Assembly: GCA_020723165.1 (NCBI GenBank)
Contig: DYJK01000026.1
Span: 1-36,234 of the forward strand
Origin: Melioribacter roseus
GTDB taxonomy: Bacteria; Bacteroidota; Ignavibacteria; Ignavibacteriales; Melioribacteraceae
Reading direction: 5' to 3'
DNA length: 36,234 nucleotides
Every line of letters starts with the position of its first letter. Position 1 is the stretch's first letter. Both the position numbers and the translations under genes were made by a program. Below, one piece after another: positions 31,899-36,234 of the stretch. Below the pieces are notes generated by a model. The model did not search any database. It was not told the DNA's origin and was given only the letters and a program-made list of their open reading frames with translations.

Positions 31899-34538
31899 AT
31901 GACTTCAAACGAAATAAGACAGCAATTCCTCGATTTTTTTAAAAGCAAAGAACACAGAATCGTTTCAAGCGCACCGGTTGTTCCGCATGGCGACCCAACA
32001 TTGCTTTTTACGAATGCCGGCATGAATCAATTCAAAGATGTTTTTCTTGGAACCGGTTCGCGCGATTATAAACGCGCCGCAGACACACAAAAATGTATCC
32101 GTGTTTCGGGAAAACATAATGACCTCGAAGAAGTAGGGCACGATACTTACCACCACACCTTTTTTGAGATGCTCGGCAACTGGTCGTTCGGCGATCCCTC
32201 TTCAAAAGACGGAATCGGGACGGGCTATTATAAGAAAGAAGCCATCAAATGGGCGTGGGAATTATTGACCGAGGTTTGGAAACTTCCGAAAGAAAGATTA
32301 TGGGCAACCGTTTATCGCACAGATGATGAAGCAATTAAATTTTGGGAAAGCGAAACCGACATTAAACGTGAACACATTTTACGATTTGATGAGAAAGATA
32401 ATTTTTGGGAAATGGGCGAAACCGGTCCGTGCGGTCCGTGTTCTGAAATTCATATCAACTTGAGCGATGATTACGACAACCCGAAATATGTGAACGCCGG
32501 TGATCCGAAGTGCATCGAAATTTGGAATCTTGTTTTCATTCAATACAACCGCGATGAAAACGGAAAACTTCACGACCTTCCGGCAAAACATGTCGATACC
32601 GGAATGGGCTTCGAACGCGTTTGCGCTGTACTGCAAAAGAAAAAATCAAATTACGATACGGATGTTTTCACACCGATAATTAACGCGGTAGAAAAACTTT
32701 CCGACATAAAATACGATTACAAACTTTCGGCAGACGATAATTCATCGACCGGACAAACTAACGTTGCAATGCGTGTAATTGCAGATCACATCCGTACGCT
32801 TACATTTGCTATTGCAGACGGCGCAATGCCGGGCAACGAAGGACGCGGTTACGTTTTGCGTAGATTACTGCGCCGCGCCGCTCGTTACGGAAGAAAAATT
32901 AATTTGAAAGAGCCGTTCCTTTACAAACTTGTTTCCGTTGTTGTGGAAAATTTCTCGCAAGTTTTCCCGGAAATAAAATCGAATCAAGCACAGATTGAAA
33001 AAATTATTAAAGCAGAAGAAGAAAGTTTTAACGCAACACTTGACCGTGGAATTGAATTGTTTGATCAGCTTGTAAAAAAATTAAATGCACTGAATGAAAA
33101 AGTAATTTCCGGTGCGGATGTTTTTAAGCTTTACGATACTTACGGTTTCCCGGTTGATTTGACAGCAGTAATGGCGCGTGAACAAGGTTTTCCAATTGAC
33201 GAAAAACTCTTCAACGAATTGATGAACAAACAAAAAGAAAAGTCACGCTCTTCCAAGAATACTGGGTTTGTTATGCTTGGTCGCCCTATAGACTGGATAG
33301 GGTTTGAATTGTGTACCCAAGATCTATATACAATATTTACCGGTTATGATGAATTATGCACAGAAACAGAAATTCATGGTATCAAAAGAGTAAATAAGCA
33401 AACTCATATTGTTCTTGAGAGAACCCCTTTTTACTATGAATCAGGCGGACAGGTTAGTGATACTGGCAAGATAATTGTAGGGAACAAATCTTTTAATGTA
33501 ATTAGTATTTACAAAATTGATTCTAGAATAGTCCATGTTGTTGAAAACCCTTATGAGTATAAATTCGAATTACGCACATCCGTAATCGCTGAAGTAGAAT
33601 TTACCAGGCGCTGGGACATAATGCGCAATCACTCAGCTACACATTTTCTGCACAAAGCGCTTCGAGAAATTCTCGGTACGCACGTTCAGCAGTCTGGTTC
33701 GTATGTCGGTCCCGACCGTCTTCGTTTTGATTTCACTCATTTCGAAAAAGTAAAAGAGAGCGAGCTCGATGCAATCGAATCGCTCGTGAACGAAAAACTG
33801 CGCGAGAATATTTCGTTAACACATCACCGCGATACTCCGTTTGACTCTGCAAAGAAAATGGGCGCGCTCATGTTCTTCGGCGATAAATACGGCGACAAAG
33901 TTAACGTGGTTCAGTTCGGCGATTTCACAATGGAATTTTGCGGCGGCACTCACGTAAAAAATTCTTCGCAGATCGGTCTGTTCAAAATTGTTTCGGAATC
34001 TTCAATCGCAAGTGGCGTACGAAGGATTGAAGCGGTTACCGGAGCCGGAGTAGAAAAATTTATCAAAGAACAAGAAGACAGAATTCAGAAGTCGGAAGTC
34101 AGAATTAATGAGTTGCAAGACGAGAAAAAGAAACTTGAGAAAGAACTTGCCGATTTGAAACTGAAAGAAAAACTCGGCGGAATCGATGTGATTGTTTCTT
34201 CTCCGCAAGAAGTGAACGGAATAAAAATTTTCAAAGGAAAAGTTTCGGCATCAAACATGGATGAATTGAAAGCGATGGGTGATGAACTCCGCGAAAAAAT
34301 GAAGAGCGGTGTGGGCGTTTTAATTTCTGAAATAGAAGATAAAGTTGGAATTGTTGCGGTTGTTTCCGATGATTTGATCAAAGAGAAAAAAATTCTTGCC
34401 GGAAATATTGTTAAACAAGTCGCACAAATTGTAGGCGGAAGCGGCGGCGGTCGCCCTCATCTTGCAACTGCCGGCGGAAAAGATGTTTCAAAAATTGATG
34501 AAGCACTGGATTTTGTTGGAAATGCCATTTCCCTCTAA
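31899..34538 (+). CDS. alaS: Alanyl-tRNA synthetase, with altered 3' end
   Basis: A complete 879-residue AlaRS. Catalytic domain about 1-450 (TNAGMNQFKDVFLG, CIRVSGKHNDLEEVG, GNWSFGD, MGETGPCGPCSEIH). Editing domain with HxxxH at His578 (NHSATHFLHKAL) and CGGTH at Cys681-His685. C-Ala region with a coiled coil (RIQKSEVRINELQDEKKKLE) and the glycine-rich GGSGGGRPHLATAGGKD. It charges tRNA-Ala and clears mischarged Ser/Gly. Two oddities: codons for about residues 452-580 are more AT-rich and differently chosen (more TAT, AGA, CCT, ATA) than either side. Also, the last 51 bp before the final eight codons recur 1.3 kb downstream, with a different set of last codons (see alaS remnant). The present end GNAISL may have arrived with the inserted segment. 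Confidence 0.97.
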   Translation: MTSNEIRQQFLDFFKSKEHRIVSSAPVVPHGDPTLLFTNAGMNQFKDVFLGTGSRDYKRAADTQKCIRVSGKHNDLEEVGHDTYHHTFFEMLGNWSFGDPSSKDGIGTGYYKKEAIKWAWELLTEVWKLPKERLWATVYRTDDEAIKFWESETDIKREHILRFDEKDNFWEMGETGPCGPCSEIHINLSDDYDNPKYVNAGDPKCIEIWNLVFIQYNRDENGKLHDLPAKHVDTGMGFERVCAVLQKKKSNYDTDVFTPIINAVEKLSDIKYDYKLSADDNSSTGQTNVAMRVIADHIRTLTFAIADGAMPGNEGRGYVLRRLLRRAARYGRKINLKEPFLYKLVSVVVENFSQVFPEIKSNQAQIEKIIKAEEESFNATLDRGIELFDQLVKKLNALNEKVISGADVFKLYDTYGFPVDLTAVMAREQGFPIDEKLFNELMNKQKEKSRSSKNTGFVMLGRPIDWIGFELCTQDLYTIFTGYDELCTETEIHGIKRVNKQTHIVLERTPFYYESGGQVSDTGKIIVGNKSFNVISIYKIDSRIVHVVENPYEYKFELRTSVIAEVEFTRRWDIMRNHSATHFLHKALREILGTHVQQSGSYVGPDRLRFDFTHFEKVKESELDAIESLVNEKLRENISLTHHRDTPFDSAKKMGALMFFGDKYGDKVNVVQFGDFTMEFCGGTHVKNSSQIGLFKIVSESSIASGVRRIEAVTGAGVEKFIKEQEDRIQKSEVRINELQDEKKKLEKELADLKLKEKLGGIDVIVSSPQEVNGIKIFKGKVSASNMDELKAMGDELREKMKSGVGVLISEIEDKVGIVAVVSDDLIKEKKILAGNIVKQVAQIVGGSGGGRPHLATAGGKDVSKIDEALDFVGNAISL
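34466..34516. repeat. 51-bp direct repeat, left copy (within alaS 3' end)
   Basis: Identical to 35783-35833, offset 1,317 bp. It begins AACTGCCGGCGG and ends CACTGGATTTTGT. It encodes TAGGKDVSKIDEALDFV of AlaRS. The two copies frame the ATPase gene like attL and attR. Confidence 0.9.
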
Positions 34539-34566
34539 AAATGACCTATCCTTCCCCAAAGATCAA

Positions 34567-34626
34567 AAATACGGTTGCCTGACTGACCGAATTAACGTAA
34601 ATTCAGTCAGTCAAAAAGCCGTATTT
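34567..34626. repeat. Large interrupted inverted repeat before the ATPase start
   Basis: Left arm AAATACGGTTGCCTGACTGA (34567-34586). Right arm TCAGTCAGTCAA-aaag-CCGTATTT (34603-34626), pairing at 19 of 20 positions with one 4-base bulge and a 16-base loop. It ends two bases before the ATPase ATG, so no free ribosome-binding site remains. Could be an operator, a translational control hairpin or an element end. Confidence 0.8.
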
Positions 34627-34628
34627 AC

Positions 34629-35759
34629 ATGATTATAGAAAGAATAATAGAAAATTCCCTTTTACAAAAACTACAACCAGGCAAAGTAGTCTTGCTTTTG
34701 GGTCCCCGAAGAGTTGGCAAAACATTTTTGTTAAACAAAATCATAACAAAATTTTCTGAGAAAAAAATATTTTGGAATGGGGAAGATCTTTCTGTTCATG
34801 ACTTGTTAAAGAAAAGAAGCGTGCAAAACTATAAAAATATAATAGGTGATTCGGAAGTTATTTTTATTGATGAAGCGCAGAAAATACCCGAAATAGGACT
34901 AATCTTAAAATTAATTATCGATTCATTCCCAAACATAAAAATAGTTGCTACCGGTTCTTCTGCATTTGATATAAAAAATTCAACGGGCGAGCCTTTGACT
35001 GGTAGAAAGCGTGATTTGTTTTTGTTTCCACTTTCAGAAAAAGAACTTGTCGAATATGAGAAGATCGAACAAAGAGCTGACAATCTTAAAGAAAGATTGA
35101 TATATGGCTCCATGCCTGAAATAATTTATGGGAAAAGCAAAAACGAAAAACAAGAGTATTTAAAAGAACTGATGAACTCGTATTTACTAAAGGATATTCT
35201 TGTTTATGAAAACGTCAAAAACTCTGCAAAAATTTTTGATCTACTTCGAATGATTGCTTTCCAAGTTGGCAACGAAGTTTCATTAAACGAATTGAGCAAA
35301 AAATTAGCTATCTCTAAAAATACTGTTGAAAGATATCTTGATCTGCTTGAAAAAGTATTTATCATATTTAGAGTTAGAGGATTCAGCAAAAATCTGAGAA
35401 AAGAAATTGTCAAAAGTTCTAAATGGTATTTTATCGATAATGGAATACGGAACGCAGTAATTTCTAACTTCAACTCGCTGAATTTTCGCGATGACGTCGG
35501 AGCCTTGTGGGAAAATTATATGATTAGCGAACGTATCAAATATCAATCTTACAACAGCATATTTTCCAACAACTATTTCTGGCGCACATATGATCAACAA
35601 GAAATAGATTTTATAGAAGAACGTGAAGGGAATCTCTTTGCTTATGAATTCAAATGGAAACCCCAGAATTTAAAAGTCCCTAAAGCATGGATAAAAGCAT
35701 ATCCTGAATCGCAATTCAAAATTATCTCTTCAGAAGATTATTTTGAATGGCTCACATAA
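34629..35759 (+). CDS. AAA ATPase with DUF4143 C-terminal domain
   Basis: A 376-residue P-loop protein: Walker A GPRRVGKT (25-32), Walker B VIFIDEA (77-83), sensor-like ATGSSAFD (107-114), EPLTGRKRD (121-129). A winged-helix segment (ISKNTVERYLDLLEKVFII) follows. The C-terminal DUF4143 region has restriction-fold features: LWENYM, then QEIDFIEE and AYEFKW, recalling a D...ExK nuclease pattern. The family is very common, often sporadic in genomes, and has no settled function; a mobile, defence or toxin-like role is suspected. It lies alone between two 51-bp copies of the alaS end, behind a strong hairpin, with AT-rich codon use. No integrase is present. ATG at 34629. Confidence 0.9.
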   Translation: MIIERIIENSLLQKLQPGKVVLLLGPRRVGKTFLLNKIITKFSEKKIFWNGEDLSVHDLLKKRSVQNYKNIIGDSEVIFIDEAQKIPEIGLILKLIIDSFPNIKIVATGSSAFDIKNSTGEPLTGRKRDLFLFPLSEKELVEYEKIEQRADNLKERLIYGSMPEIIYGKSKNEKQEYLKELMNSYLLKDILVYENVKNSAKIFDLLRMIAFQVGNEVSLNELSKKLAISKNTVERYLDLLEKVFIIFRVRGFSKNLRKEIVKSSKWYFIDNGIRNAVISNFNSLNFRDDVGALWENYMISERIKYQSYNSIFSNNYFWRTYDQQEIDFIEEREGNLFAYEFKWKPQNLKVPKAWIKAYPESQFKIISSEDYFEWLT

Positions 35760-35782
35760 TTTTAATCACACCAAATCGTTTT

Positions 35783-35855
35783 AACTGCCGGCGGAAAAGA
35801 TGTTTCAAAAATTGATGAAGCACTGGATTTTGTAGGGAAGGTAGTTATCCAATAA
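35783..35855 (+). pseudogene. alaS: alaS 3' end remnant (right direct repeat)
   Basis: The first 51 bp are identical to 34466-34516. The frame then continues GTA-GGG-AAG-GTA-GTT-ATC-CAA-TAA, giving DFVGKVVIQ and a stop at the same codon distance as the intact gene (DFVGNAISL). Upstream bases (35760-35782) are not alaS. This is best read as the original end of alaS displaced by an insertion. It is too short to be a gene in its own right. Confidence 0.8.
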
Positions 35856-35865
35856 AAATAAATTT

Positions 35866-35894
35866 GTAAGGAACGCAAAATTTGCGTTCCCTAC
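35866..35894. repeat. 29-bp palindrome GTAAGGAACGCAAA-a-TTTGCGTTCCCTAC
   Basis: A perfect 10-bp core stem (GGAACGCAAA/TTTGCGTTCC) within outer arms that pair except one position. Same length and GTA...TAC ends as the element at 20543-20571, but a different core. It lies 7 bp past the LytTR gene stop and may act as its terminator. Confidence 0.7.
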
Positions 35895-35901
35895 GTTTAT
35901 T

Positions 35902-36234
35902 TCACGTTGGAAAAGTATGCCGCATAATATTTGCATATCTGTGACTGAAAGAAAAATCCTCTTCAATATTTTTTAGATGAACAGCGTACGTTCTGTCGTT
36001 GGTTTTTGTAATCCGCTCGATGTAATCCAGATTAATAATTGTTGCGCGGTGAATTCTAAGAAATAATTTTGCCGGCAGAACTTTAATCCAGTTTCTTAAC
36101 GACTTCCTCACGATAATTTTACAATTATCTTTTGTAACAATTTTGCTGTACTCCTTCAGCGCCGTAACGCAGACAATATCCGTAAACTTTACGAGCTTCA
36201 ACTTGTTTCCAATCTTAACAAGAATATGATCATT
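35902..36234 (-). CDS. LytTR-family DNA-binding regulator, C-terminal part
   Basis: The frame is open to the window end (first visible residues NDHILVKIGNKLKLV), so the N-terminus is missing. What is seen is a LytTR domain: TDIVCVTALKEYSKIVTKD, KIIVRKSLRNWIKVLPAKLF, LRIHRATIINLDYIERITK and FSFSHRYANIMRH, matching the RIHRS-x-IVNLDYI core. LytTR proteins are usually response regulators with an N-terminal receiver, but it may also be a single-domain or membrane type. An internal TTG at 36201 is not the true start. Likely a two-component output; the kinase is not in the window. Confidence 0.88.
   Translation of the reverse strand, partial: NDHILVKIGNKLKLVKFTDIVCVTALKEYSKIVTKDNCKIIVRKSLRNWIKVLPAKLFLRIHRATIINLDYIERITKTNDRTYAVHLKNIEEDFSFSHRYANIMRHTFPT

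Noticed and set aside
34539-35782. Insertion sequence with a transposase
   Set aside because: The only gene is a P-loop ATPase/DUF4143; no DDE, tyrosine or serine recombinase motif and no short target duplication, only the 51-bp alaS repeat.

Overview
This 36-kb window is AT-rich bacterial chromosome, most likely from the Ignavibacteria/Melioribacter side of the Bacteroidota-Chlorobi (FCB) group. The best evidence is a protein ending in a type IX secretion (Por) sorting domain with the NYPNPFNPSTTIEY signature typical of Ignavibacteria. Supporting evidence is a BatA/VWA membrane protein, several lipoproteins, weak Shine-Dalgarno sequences, a few TAnnTTTG-type promoter elements and many short palindromic repeats at gene ends. 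Assignment below the group level is inference. I saw no rRNA, tRNA, CRISPR array, transposase or integrase.

Layout. (1) 1-4.3 kb: 3' end of a WD40 protein; a two-gene cassette (orphan HsdR-N-type nuclease overlapping a voltage-gated K+ channel); arfB; trhO. Three copies of a ~60-bp double-hairpin repeat lie in the gaps between these units. (2) 4.4-10.2 kb: tightly packed operon SpoIID-like protein, GT4 glycosyltransferase, BatA/VWA protein, hflX. (3) 10.3-16.1 kb, minus strand: four-gene envelope operon (SH3/beta-barrel protein, two lipoproteins, OmpA-family protein) with overlapping or nearly touching genes. (4) 16.3-20.5 kb: small membrane protein, a MIO-family ammonia-lyase with Ala-Cys-Gly instead of Ala-Ser-Gly, and a secreted T9SS propeller protein whose sorting domain carries palindromic elements in frame. 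(5) 20.6-27.8 kb, mostly minus strand: serC plus a coupled lipoprotein, a DUF1015 protein, a TlpA-type thioredoxin, MarR, OsmC and a yeast-type cytosine deaminase; DUF2203 is on plus. (6) 27.9-31.7 kb: arginase, PspC and a LiaF-like protein, then an ECF sigma/anti-sigma pair. (7) 31.9-36.2 kb: alaS, an AAA ATPase/DUF4143 gene and a LytTR regulator cut by the window end.

Most unusual regions. The DUF4143 ATPase gene sits between two identical 51-bp copies of the alaS 3' end. Both copies stay in frame to their own stop codons but have different last codons, so a ~1.3-kb segment appears to have inserted into alaS and supplied a replacement tail. A strong interrupted inverted repeat lies directly before the ATPase start, and the middle of alaS has visibly different codon use. 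The nuclease/K+ channel pair flanked by direct repeats is a candidate two-gene defence cassette. Repeat elements have entered coding DNA in frame in the T9SS gene, and lie at or supply the stop codons of hutH-like, DUF1015 and WD40 genes.

Genes expected to work together: SpoIID/GT4/BatA/HflX by co-transcription; the OmpA/lipoprotein operon in the outer membrane; the sigma/anti-sigma pair; PspC and LiaF-like proteins in envelope stress; ArfB, TrhO, HflX and AlaRS are independent translation genes.
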